NCBI GenBank assembly: GCA_964440655.1
Contig: CAYTTA010000038.1
Span: 1-24,485 of the forward strand
From: CAYTTA01 sp964440655
Lineage (GTDB): Bacteria; Bacteroidota; Rhodothermia; Balneolales; Balneolaceae
Direction: 5' to 3'
DNA length: 24,485 nt
Position numbers and translations under genes: made by a program
The notes under the pieces: model-generated
What the model was told of the DNA's origin: nothing
The model's input: the letters and a program-made list of their open reading frames with translations, nothing else
Database searches by the model: none
Shown: piece by piece, positions 1-7,115 of the stretch
How positions within the stretch are numbered: position 1 is the first letter of the stretch
How the letters are laid out: each line of letters starts with the position of its first letter

Positions 1-368
1 TTGGATGGATGATACTTTCCCTCCTGATTAAGCCGGTCGGAAACCTCCAGACCATACTCATATACATTATCCCGGCCTCCTCCCTGGAACATCTTAACGA
101 TATTTCTCCTGTCTATGGATTCCCCTGCCTCAAGAAGGGCTTGGTTGATTTCAAGCAGTTTCTGCTCCAGTCGTTGATTTAGGGCCTTATGGGATGGGTG
201 GGAGCTCCTGACTCTTCCGGCCGCTGCATTCCAGAAACGGCTCTCAACGCTGTAACCGGTGGATAGAAGGGAATACTTCCGGTTTTGCGTGATTCTAATA
301 TAGATAGGTATTTCCCCGTTGGCCTTCTTTCTCCGCTTGAGGAGGCAAAGCTTTAGCGTGGTGTTCAT
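1..368 (-). CDS. Tyrosine recombinase/phage integrase, N-terminal part (runs off window)
   Basis: Reading leftward from the ATG at 366-368, the frame stays open to the window edge (122 codons). The N-terminus (MNTTLKLCLLKRRKKANGEI, then PIYIRIT and a SLLSTGYSV-type strand, then FWN) matches the small beta-sheet arm-type DNA-binding domain of Bacteroidota site-specific recombinases. The helical stretch after about residue 60 (EQKLLEINQALLEAG) fits the start of the SAM-like core-binding domain. The catalytic R-H-R-Y domain would lie beyond position 1 and is not seen. Family knowledge: such enzymes integrate and excise genomic islands and conjugative elements. Direct repeats lie just upstream of the start, and a tRNA-tail-like sequence lies 180 bp upstream, so the gene probably sits at the end of an integrated element. 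Whether it is intact cannot be judged here. Confidence 0.85.
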   Translation of the reverse strand, partial: MNTTLKLCLLKRRKKANGEIPIYIRITQNRKYSLLSTGYSVESRFWNAAAGRVRSSHPSHKALNQRLEQKLLEINQALLEAGESIDRRNIVKMFQGGGRDNVYEYGLEVSDRLNQEGKYHPS

Positions 369-370
369 GT

Positions 371-426
371 TGTGGTGCTTTCTTGTGTGGTGCTTTGTCG
401 GTAACATTGTTACCAACATTGTTACC
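371..426. repeat. Short direct repeats upstream of the integrase start
   Basis: The 11-mer TGTGGTGCTTT occurs at 371-381 and again at 386-396. Next to it, the 12-mer AACATTGTTACC is repeated in tandem at 403-414 and 415-426, and its first copy is part of a palindrome (GGTAAC-ATT-GTTACC, 400-414). Position and size suit arm-type integrase-binding sites or an operator for the integrase promoter. The function is inferred. Confidence 0.6.
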
Positions 427-486
427 AACAATTATATGTATTTAATGCTTTAGCTCAAAACATTAAATACCATAACTACAAGAAAT

Positions 487-516
487 AGAAGGGATTAGAA
501 GGGGTCAGAAGGGATA
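487..516. repeat. Three tandem 10-bp repeats (AGAAGGGRTN-like)
   Basis: Three successive 10-bp units, AGAAGGGATT, AGAAGGGGTC and AGAAGGGATA, lie between the integrase and the tRNA-tail-like sequence. Iterated sites of this size near an att core are often bound by the integrase arm domain or an excisionase. Nothing else supports a function. Confidence 0.5.
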
Positions 517-548
517 AGGAAGAAAAGAAATGCAGGGAGTTGCAATAA

Positions 549-570
549 TTTGAGTCCCCCCCTGGGCACT
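549..570 (+). other. tRNA 3'-end-like sequence, candidate attachment site
   Basis: A T-loop-like TTTGAGTC is followed by a C-run and CTGGGCAC, resembling the T-arm and acceptor 3' strand of a tRNA. The upstream bases cannot complete a cloverleaf, so this is not a functional tRNA gene. With the terminator directly downstream on the same strand and an integrase nearby, it may be the displaced tRNA tail left by an element that integrated into a tRNA gene. Confidence 0.3.
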
Positions 571-575
571 TGAAG

Positions 576-607
576 GCTTGTAACTCATTGAGTTGCAAGC
601 TTTTTTT
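576..607 (+). terminator. Intrinsic terminator
   Basis: A near-perfect 12-bp inverted repeat (GCTTGTAACTCA paired with TGAGTTGCAAGC, one G-U pair) is followed directly by seven T residues. There is no complete + strand gene upstream, which fits the idea that it once terminated a tRNA gene. Confidence 0.75.
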
Positions 608-819
608 ATCTCATCTCGTCTTTCCCAATTCATGGTACCAAGACAAATGGACTTCTCCCGTTCGGATTCCTTCTTGCTTTAAATACTTTTCTATCTGAAT
701 CACCTTTAACACATTCTGGAACGAGCCTGCATGACCAGAATCGGGTAGTACGGGCTTATAGTTTGGAATAGAATGAAGGCAGACTATTTTTCGTTACACA
801 ATAAACTTGGTAAGCATCC

Positions 820-1034
820 ATGAAAGTGAAAGTCATTTTTCATAAAGCAGAAGAAGGTGGATATTGGGCAGAAGTTCCCATGTTGCCGGGTTGTGTAAGT
901 GAAGGCGAAACGCTCGAAGAGACAAAAGCCAATATCAGACCAATATCAGAGAAGCAATAGAAGGTTACATTGAAGTAATCAATGAAGACCTTCAGAGTGA
1001 ATCGGAAGGGGAAATCTATGAAGTGGCAATTTGA
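820..1034 (+). pseudogene. hicB: HicB-family antitoxin, frameshifted by an 11-bp tandem duplication
   Basis: From the ATG at 820 the product begins MKVKVIFHKAEEGGYWAEVP and continues MLPGCVSEGETLEETKANI, the typical HicB partial RNase H-like fold (strand, GGYWAEVP, LPGC, EGETLEE). The 11-mer CCAATATCAGA is present twice in tandem (929-939, 940-950). As written, the frame stops at 958-960 after 46 codons. Removing one copy restores a 67-residue HicB whose continuation reads REAIEGYIEVI and stops at 1032-1034. The C-terminal helix is thus lost. No hicA toxin gene is visible on either side, so this is an orphan antitoxin remnant. The duplication could be a real mutation or a sequencing/assembly error. 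It lies in an AT-rich segment next to an integrase, consistent with acquired DNA. Confidence 0.85.
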
Positions 1035-1101
1035 AACTCGTTTCGGGGAAATATTTTTGTCAGATACTTGATGTTATAAATCCCTTCTTCTAACCCCTGC
1101 T

Positions 1102-2382
1102 TCACCCTTCCGTCACCTCCCGGATCACCCGGAGCCAGTTCAGGCCCAGAATCTTGCGGATCCGCTCTTCCCGATAGCCCAGCCTCTGCATCGCCAGTGT
1201 AATCTGGGGATAGTCGCTGATATCCCGGATTTCACGCGGGAGTTCCGGACCACCATCAAAATCGGAACCCAATGCGATGTGATCCTCTCCCACAAGGTTC
1301 ACACCATAGTCAATGACCCGTGCCAGCTGGTCCACGCCCATCCAGTACTCATCCGGAATGCGACCCCGAAAGGTGAACGGCAGCCCTTCTGCCACCTGGC
1401 GGTCCACCTCTGAGATGGAAAGAGAGGGATCGGTATTGATATCGGGCGCACCCGGAGTGGGCGGCAGAGGATTTTTTGAAGCCCATTCTGTGAACTTGGG
1501 ATTGTTGAAAGTACTGCCGAACTGAATTCCGATCACCCCTCCCCTGGCCGCCAGAGCGACCGCATTCTCATCGGTGATGCATCTGGGGTGATTTACGATC
1601 CCGCGAAATCCGCCATGACTGTAGATCACCGGCTGGGAACTTGCCTCCACTGTCTGCCGGATCCCCTGGTCGGAGGCATGAGCCACGTTGATGACCATAC
1701 CGAGCCGGTTCATCTCGGCAATCACCTTCCTCCCATGTTTATTGATACCACCCCATCTGGGGGCATCCGAGGAAGAGTCGATGAACGCATTGGTCATGTT
1801 GTGAGCCGTCAGCTGGAGAGATCTCAGACCGAGACGGTAGAGTGCCCGAAGAAGGTAGAGATCCCCTTCCAGATCGAATGCCCCCTCCAGGTCGAGGAAT
1901 GCGGCTATTTTTCCACTTCTGCTGATGCGCTCAATGTCGGTAGCATTGAGAGCGAGCTCGAGGACATCGCTGTGCTTTTCTATCTGACTCAGGGCCAGTT
2001 CCATCAGCCGAAAGGTGTTTTTCACCTCATGACGGCCGGGATAGTAATCCTCTTCCGAATAGATGCTGAAAAAGATGGCGTTCAGCCCGCCTTCCACAAT
2101 CCGGGGCAGATCGACGGAACCGTCCGGATAGCGCTGGCCGATGTCGAGGTCTTCCAGAAGCTGGCGGCTCATTACATGCACATGTCCGTCCATGACGAAA
2201 GCATCGTCATGGAGGGAGGTGCCCTGCAGGGAGCCCAACGAAAAGGCACGCCCGGAGAGGTGACCGGTGAACTCACCGGATCGGGTGGTCAGACCGCCTG
2301 CCCGGGCTGCGCCGGATGCAAGTCCTGCAAGTGGAAGGAGTGCCAGTTTCTTTAACAGATCACGTCGTTTCATAGCGGTCAT
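1102..2382 (-). CDS. Membrane dipeptidase (peptidase M19, renal dipeptidase-like), exported
   Basis: The protein has 426 residues, within the family's usual range. An N-terminal Tat-like signal (KRRDLLKK followed by a hydrophobic Ala/Leu stretch ending near ARAGG) indicates export. The catalytic domain follows the M19 metallo-dipeptidase layout: DGHVHV (residues 65-70), LDLEG with the bridging Glu near 166, HN at 194-195, VAHAS (His near 235), YSHGGFRG (His near 256) with NHPR, and LGSDFDGG near the C-terminus. These enzymes cleave dipeptides with two zinc ions. The first ligand pair is His-x-His here rather than the usual His-x-Asp. Two starts four codons apart are possible (MTAMKRR or MKRR), and neither has a clear ribosome-binding site. 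It lies 98 bp after another exported protein on the same strand, possibly co-transcribed. Confidence 0.9.
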   Translation of the reverse strand: MTAMKRRDLLKKLALLPLAGLASGAARAGGLTTRSGEFTGHLSGRAFSLGSLQGTSLHDDAFVMDGHVHVMSRQLLEDLDIGQRYPDGSVDLPRIVEGGLNAIFFSIYSEEDYYPGRHEVKNTFRLMELALSQIEKHSDVLELALNATDIERISRSGKIAAFLDLEGAFDLEGDLYLLRALYRLGLRSLQLTAHNMTNAFIDSSSDAPRWGGINKHGRKVIAEMNRLGMVINVAHASDQGIRQTVEASSQPVIYSHGGFRGIVNHPRCITDENAVALAARGGVIGIQFGSTFNNPKFTEWASKNPLPPTPGAPDINTDPSLSISEVDRQVAEGLPFTFRGRIPDEYWMGVDQLARVIDYGVNLVGEDHIALGSDFDGGPELPREIRDISDYPQITLAMQRLGYREERIRKILGLNWLRVIREVTEG

Positions 2383-2480
2383 CAGGGTCTTTTATCAGTC
2401 TGTGGTTTGATTCTGATTTATGACGGAATCTTCAGGTATCACCCAGGTATCATCTTATCAGGAGTTAGGGCAGATCCCGA

Positions 2481-3890
2481 TTACTGGTCAAATCCCCGGA
2501 AATAGGGTTGCGCGGGAGGCCGGGGTCCGGTATTGAACTGCGCCTCCCTTGTGGTGCGGTAGGTCATGTCGAGGAACGGGGTCTCCACCCGGCGGCCCAC
2601 TGGAGAGTAGCGTCCGTTTTCCCAGTTCGACTGCATGTAGTGGTTCACAATCCCGGAGGAGAGGAGGAGTCTTTCCGCATGAAAGGGCTCCTTGCCGGTC
2701 ACCATCATCTCCGTGATCCAGTGTGGCTGCGCGTTGGAGGCGTGGTACTGATCGTACGGACCGGCCCATCCCAGCATGGAGGTGATAAGGGGTTCGTTCC
2801 GGCCTTCAATATCTCCTGCCCAGGTCCACCCTACCCCCCTGCCTCCGATTGCCGCCGCCCGGGTCCCGTCATTGTATTCAATCAGACACATGTTGGTCCG
2901 CTCATTCTGCCGGAAATGGCCCGGATCAAGATTGAACCGCTTCTCAACTGCTGAGATCAGATCCGCAGCCCAGGGGTTTCGCTCCACCCAGGCCCAGGTT
3001 TCTGGACCGCGAATGGATTGAACCGCACGGACCCCGGTCTCTCCCCCTCTCCGACGCTCCACAAAAGCCTGGAGGACATCGATCACGTGGAAAATCGCCC
3101 CTTCATCCGCTGTGCCGCCGATCACGATGGAGTTCCGTATCGGGATGTCAATTTCCGGTTCGATTTCGGGCTGCCGGTAGTAGACAGGAATGGAGGAACC
3201 ACCGGTGAGAGGAAAATCGAGCTCCCGGGATTTGTCAAACATCCATTTCGACTCATCCCAGTTGTAGGAGAGGTGCTTGTCGTTAAAAACCGGAACCGAC
3301 CTCCCACTCCGTTCAAAGACACGTACCATCTGGTTATAGATCCACCAGCGCGGCAGAAGCCAGTGCCCCTTAAGGTCGGTGGGATACTCTCCATGCTCCG
3401 CAACAATCACCACACCATCCACAGCAAGCTCATCCCCTCCGAGCGTAAGCGCCTCGGCCACACTTCGGTAGACCGGAATGTCATTCGCTTCCGCCACTTT
3501 CCTGCCAAGCGTACTTTCATCATGCTGGTGGAGATAGAGAGAGGCCACTTCCACCCTGGACTCTCTGTGCGCTCCCTGCCACCAGTACCCATCAATCAGC
3601 TTGTTGATGATCCAGTCGGCATGGGAACGGGTGGCCCCCCAGTAGCTCGCCAGACAGGCGATGCGGGGGCGCGATTGCGGCATGGAAAATGCCATTCCGG
3701 GTACCATGCCCGCAATGGTTGCCACCCCCGCCATCCCTGCAACTTTCAATATTTCGCGGCGGGTGAAATGAGGGTTCGGCTTCCTGCCTTCGGCTGCGTT
3801 TTCCGGATCAATCGGTCTCTGATTGCCTGGTTTGAACGGCGCCACAGGTTCAGGATTCACGGGCATTTCTTTTAGTTGTTTGGATCTCAT
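2481..3890 (-). CDS. Conserved exported protein with Tat signal, distantly Gfo/Idh/MocA-like
   Basis: The protein has 469 residues. About 45 polar residues precede a strong Tat motif (TRREILK) and a hydrophobic Gly/Ala segment ending near AFSM, so it should be exported folded. After the signal, RIACLASYWG opens what looks like a Rossmann strand. VEVASLYLHQ, then PVYRSVAEAL and VDGVVIVAEHGEYP, follow the pattern of the nucleotide-binding half of Gfo/Idh/MocA proteins, but without a clean GxGxxG. The second half is rich in Trp and acidic residues (GRGVGWTWAGDIEG). I do not recognise an assigned family, so the oxidoreductase relationship is inferred from pattern only. Upstream lies a 186-bp divergent region shared with the SulP fragment. 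Downstream is the dipeptidase on the same strand. Confidence 0.75.
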   Translation of the reverse strand: MRSKQLKEMPVNPEPVAPFKPGNQRPIDPENAAEGRKPNPHFTRREILKVAGMAGVATIAGMVPGMAFSMPQSRPRIACLASYWGATRSHADWIINKLIDGYWWQGAHRESRVEVASLYLHQHDESTLGRKVAEANDIPVYRSVAEALTLGGDELAVDGVVIVAEHGEYPTDLKGHWLLPRWWIYNQMVRVFERSGRSVPVFNDKHLSYNWDESKWMFDKSRELDFPLTGGSSIPVYYRQPEIEPEIDIPIRNSIVIGGTADEGAIFHVIDVLQAFVERRRGGETGVRAVQSIRGPETWAWVERNPWAADLISAVEKRFNLDPGHFRQNERTNMCLIEYNDGTRAAAIGGRGVGWTWAGDIEGRNEPLITSMLGWAGPYDQYHASNAQPHWITEMMVTGKEPFHAERLLLSSGIVNHYMQSNWENGRYSPVGRRVETPFLDMTYRTTREAQFNTGPRPPAQPYFRGFDQ

Positions 3891-4076
3891 GGGGAGTGGT
3901 ATTGTGAATGGATGGAATCCAGAGTATCAATTTATTTCTGGAGACGCCAATGATTTATACGGAGATGTGATATTTATCCAGCATTCCATCTGTGAAACGA
4001 ACCCTCTTCACCGATGCGTTCTCCAGACAGACGAAGACCAACCAAACCTGTCCCTCTCTGTCGATAACCCGTTGCC

Positions 4077-4580
4077 ATGTCCATCAGGAAGAATGAGCCG
4101 GTAGAAGAGAAACCCGAGGTCGATCAGCCGGGAATCGGCAGACTCCGGGAGCTGGTCTCCAATCTGGTCTGGAATCAGATCCCTGCACCCGCGCGTCTCT
4201 GGAAGGACAGCATTGCGGGGCTCAACACCGCCATCGCCAATGTTCCGGATGGCATGGCCAATGGGGTTCTGGCCGGTGTGAATCCGGTTCATGGACTTTA
4301 TGCATCCATGATGGGACCCTTTGTCGGAGGAATTGCCGCCAGCTCCCAGCTGATGATCATCACCACGACGGCAGCCGCTTCCCTGACCGCCGGACAGTCC
4401 ATCAGCTCACTGAGCGAAGAAGAACGGGCAGTCTCACTCTTTGTCATGGTGGTTCTGGCGGGAATCTTTCAGGTTCTGGTCGGTTCTCTCCGGCTGGGCA
4501 ATCTTACCCGCTGTCGAGCAGACCGGCTACGTCACCACCGCCGAGCGCACTCCCGATCCGCTCGACTATCCGGGGATTGA
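4077..4580 (+). pseudogene. SulP-family anion transporter, truncated after about 144 residues
   Basis: From the ATG at 4077 the first 145 or so codons encode the N-terminal part of a SulP permease. A soluble leader is followed by KDSIAGLNTAIANVPDGMAN and GVNPVHGLYASMMGPFVGG (first transmembrane helices and the conserved HGLYA region), an SSQLMI segment and a helix ending in GSLRLGNLTR. Similarity stops abruptly near 4510. The frame then runs through unrelated sequence to a stop at 4578-4580, while another frame takes up a formylglycine-generating enzyme. The remaining roughly 400 residues (core domain and STAS) are missing. It is therefore a remnant or half of an assembly chimera. A second, intact SulP gene lies at 7116. 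Confidence 0.8.
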
Positions 4581-5292
4581 TCCCGGCCTGCTTGTTCCGG
4601 GGTCGCTTGTTTTCTTTCCCGCAGACAGGGCACTGCGCAGCCCGAGCGTTCACAACTGGTGGAGATACGTACCGGGTGCCTGCTGGAACCGCCCTGAAGG
4701 ACCCGGTTCCTCGGTGGACGACCGTCTCGACCATCCGGTTGTCCATGTGACCCTTGAAGATGCTCTCTCTTATGCCCGATGGGCAGGCAAGGACCTTCCC
4801 ACGGAAACTGAGTGGGAACTGGCGGCGCGGGGTGGGCTGGAAGGTGCCGTGTTCGTCTGGGGTGATGAGGAGAGGCCGGGAGGCCGGATCATGGCCAACA
4901 CGTGGCAGGGAGAGTTCCCATGGCAGAACCTTCTGACGGACGGTTTTTTCCGCACCTCACCCGTCGGGTCCTTTCCACCCAACGGATATGGGTTGTACGA
5001 CATGGCGGGCAATGTATGGGAGTGGACCAGCGATCCCTATCGGCCATATCATGCCTCCCCGGATGCACGGCCGGGAAAAGTACAGAAAGCGGTAAAACTC
5101 TTCGGAGCCAATGGTATTGCAAAGAGATCCGGAAGCTGCTGCAGGCCGCCGGACACCCCGCGTGCCATTCCACAATATGTTGTAAAAGGAGGCTCCCATC
5201 TCTGCGCTCCCAACTACTGCATGCGATACCGTCCGGCAGCGCGACAAGGCCAGGAGATTGATTCTTCGACCAGTCATATCGGATTCCGGTGA
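4510..5292 (+). pseudogene. Formylglycine-generating enzyme (FGE/SUMF1 family), N-terminus missing
   Basis: The frame is open from 4441, but homology begins only at about 4510 with VEQTGYVTTAE, the interior of the FGE-sulfatase domain. It continues through LPTETEWELAARGG, ANTWQGEFPW, FPPNGYGLYDMAGNVWEWTS and VVKGGSHLCAPNYCMRYRPA to SSTSHIGFR. The two active-site cysteines (codons 5203-5205 and 5218-5220, spaced C-x4-C) are both present, as in true FGE, which oxidises the sulfatase cysteine to formylglycine. Many FGE-fold proteins lack this pair, so the assignment is specific. About 50-70 N-terminal residues and a start codon are absent because the frame is joined to a SulP fragment. The stop overlaps the GTG of the sulfatase gene by 4 nt. 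Activity as drawn is doubtful. Confidence 0.85.
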
Positions 5293-6980
5293 ACGAATCA
5301 AGCCCGGCGAAAGAGGCAAACCCTGTTCGTGTGGAGAGCGGACAGAGGGATGAGAGGCCCAACATCCTCATTCTCTGCATGGATCAGTGGCAGACACATA
5401 TGGAGCTGCCGGAAGAGGTCGCACTCCCGGCACTGGAACGGCTGGAGCGGGAGGGGACCAGTTTCGACCGCCACTACTGCACGGTCCCCCTCTGCACCCC
5501 TTCGCGTTCAACCATGTGGACCGGGGTTCACGCCCGGCAGACCGGACTCTGGGACAACACCAACTTTGCCTGGATCGACGAACTCTCTCCCGATCTCCCG
5601 ACCGTCGGCCACATGATGCGTCAACTGGGGTACTACACCGCCTTCAAGGGGAAATGGCACTGTTCGGAGGTGCCGCGCAGCGAAGACGCCCTGGAGCGAT
5701 ACGGGTTCAGCGATTATCAGCAGTGGGGGGATATGTACGGTGCTCCCCTTCAGGGGGCTCAGCTCGACGGGACCGTTGCCTTCGAGACCATCGACTGGCT
5801 GGAGAACAGGGCTCCCAGCCTGGAAGATCCCTGGCTTCTTGTCTGCAGCATGGTGAACCCTCACGATATCATGTTTTTCCGGTCCGATCCTCTCGAAGAG
5901 CCGCACGAACAGGGCGCGATGAGAGGACTTCAGACCACCGAGCAGCGGCTCGACTGGTTTGAAGCCCGCTGGGATGTGACCCTGCCGGACAAATTTGATG
6001 ATCCGTTCCATCTGCAGCCGTTCGGCGTTCTCTCCTACAAGGAGACCATCGAGAAGAACTACGGTCGCATCCCGGCCCATCGGGAAGATCTCTGGCTCAA
6101 ACGCCGGAACTACCTGATCAACGCCATGCGTCGGGTCGATTCGGAGTTCAACCGTATCCTCCGGACACTCGACCGCCTGGAGCTGTGGAAGAACACGATT
6201 GTCATCTTGACCTGCGATCACGGAGAGATGAACGGAGCGCATCGTCTCACCCAGAAAGGGGCCATTCCGTTCGAGGAGGCGGCCGTGGTCAATTTTACCG
6301 TCTGTGTCCCGGACGGTCCTAAAGGAGTGAGAACCGGTGCGGTCGGCTCCCATCTGGATCTGGTCCCGACACTGCTCGATTTTGCCGGCGTCGATGAAAA
6401 CGAGCGTCTCCGGAAATTTCCTCACCTCAAGGGACACAGCCTAAAACCGGTCATTCTCCACCCGGAGCAGAATGGCCCCCGCGGGAGCAGGAAGGAGCCC
6501 GGCAAAGGCGCGCTGATCTGCTGGGACGGACTGAACATGCTCGATCTGAGGTGGTCACTTTCGGGAGCTCTTGCAGAGCTTACCGACATGGAAGGGGGAC
6601 CAAGACCTTCAAAGGCCGAACGCCTTGGAAAAATGAAAAAAGCGGGAGAACTCTATGGGGCACCCGATTTCAGCAAACGCACCCTTTTCCGTGCAGTGAC
6701 GGATGGTCGCTACAAGCTGGTGAGATGGTTCAGCCCCCTGGAGTACGGGAACCCCTCCACTCTGCAGGAACTCTACCAGCAGAGCGATGTGGCACTCTAC
6801 GATCTGGAATCCGATCCCGGAGAACTTGAAAATCCGGGACATCCGGACCACCCCGAACATCAGCCGGATCTGGTGCTGCGACTTCTGGAGAAGCTCCACG
6901 ACCTGATCGACCATGAGCTGGGAGAAGAGAGTCCGCCGTTCGATCTGGATATGTTCGGCACCCGCCAGATCAGGGAGTGA
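5289..6980 (+). CDS. Cys-type sulfatase (formylglycine-dependent, alkaline phosphatase superfamily)
   Basis: The protein has 563 residues. The GTG at 5289 overlaps the FGE stop (GTGA), the usual sign of translational coupling, and no better in-frame ATG precedes the domain. Sulfatase motifs appear in order: NILILCMDQW with the metal-binding Asp near 32, LCTPSRS with the Cys converted to formylglycine at residue 69 (C-x-P-S-R), FKGKWH, a substrate/metal segment NPHDI, DHGEMNGAH, then QKGAIPFEEA. The FGE encoded just upstream is the expected activator. There is no signal peptide or lipobox, so the enzyme is probably cytoplasmic. The substrate (sulfated sugar, aryl or alkyl sulfate) cannot be told from sequence. 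SulP genes on both sides suggest sulfate or sulfated-compound transport linked to desulfation. Confidence 0.93.
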   Translation: MNESSPAKEANPVRVESGQRDERPNILILCMDQWQTHMELPEEVALPALERLEREGTSFDRHYCTVPLCTPSRSTMWTGVHARQTGLWDNTNFAWIDELSPDLPTVGHMMRQLGYYTAFKGKWHCSEVPRSEDALERYGFSDYQQWGDMYGAPLQGAQLDGTVAFETIDWLENRAPSLEDPWLLVCSMVNPHDIMFFRSDPLEEPHEQGAMRGLQTTEQRLDWFEARWDVTLPDKFDDPFHLQPFGVLSYKETIEKNYGRIPAHREDLWLKRRNYLINAMRRVDSEFNRILRTLDRLELWKNTIVILTCDHGEMNGAHRLTQKGAIPFEEAAVVNFTVCVPDGPKGVRTGAVGSHLDLVPTLLDFAGVDENERLRKFPHLKGHSLKPVILHPEQNGPRGSRKEPGKGALICWDGLNMLDLRWSLSGALAELTDMEGGPRPSKAERLGKMKKAGELYGAPDFSKRTLFRAVTDGRYKLVRWFSPLEYGNPSTLQELYQQSDVALYDLESDPGELENPGHPDHPEHQPDLVLRLLEKLHDLIDHELGEESPPFDLDMFGTRQIRE

Positions 6981-7027
6981 CCACTCTTCACAGGCTCGAA
7001 CCCCTTCATTTTCAAGCAATAATTCCC

Positions 7028-7035
7028 TATATTTG
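7028..7035 (+). promoter_or_regulatory. Candidate Bacteroidota -7 promoter element (TATATTTG)
   Basis: This is a perfect match to the TAnnTTTG consensus, 81 bp before the SulP start and directly upstream of a terminator-like hairpin. The upstream -33 TTTG element is weak (TTTTC at suitable distance). Inferred from motif only. Confidence 0.4.
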
Positions 7036-7038
7036 GAT

Positions 7039-7091
7039 GCTGTCCGCCCGTTTCTTGAAGACGGTGATCCTTTCTTGCGGACGGCTTTTTT
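7039..7091 (+). terminator. Two-stem intrinsic terminator or attenuator before SulP
   Basis: The outer stem GCTGTCCGC (7039-7047) pairs with GCGGACGGC (7077-7085) with one G-U pair, and six T residues follow. An inner stem CCGTTT/AGACGG sits within the loop. It may simply end the sulfatase transcript. Because a promoter-like element lies just before it, it could also work as an attenuator for the SulP gene 25 bp downstream. Confidence 0.7.
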
Positions 7092-7115
7092 CACCTGCTT
7101 TTCTTCCGATTTTTC

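Larger units (their letters stand above)
369..819. other. AT-rich non-coding stretch beside the integrase (putative att region)
   Basis: No convincing gene lies here. The stretch is clearly richer in A+T than the rest of the window. It holds three sets of short direct repeats (371-396, 403-426, 487-516), a tRNA-3'-end-like sequence (549-570) and a terminator hairpin (576-607). From about 608 to 819 I see only a short minus-strand open frame of about 50 codons, ending near 620, without recognisable similarity or a convincing start. Confidence 0.6.

Noticed and set aside
540..600. A complete tRNA gene near 549-570
   Set aside because: Only a T-loop/acceptor-like 3' part is present. No D-arm, anticodon arm or matching acceptor 5' strand can be drawn.
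608..819. Short minus-strand frame of about 50 codons ending near 620
   Set aside because: Its translation looks protein-like, but there is no convincing start, no recognised family and AT-rich surroundings. It could be a gene remnant, but this cannot be supported.
1078..1101. Inverted, loosely similar copy of the 487-516 purine-rich repeats flanking hicB
   Set aside because: The match is imperfect and low-complexity (runs of CCCTTCT), so terminal inverted repeats of a small mobile element cannot be claimed.
1588..2355. Long + strand open frame opposite the dipeptidase
   Set aside because: It is the antisense of a gene with clear M19 motifs, and its product has no recognisable domain. It is a GC-driven shadow.
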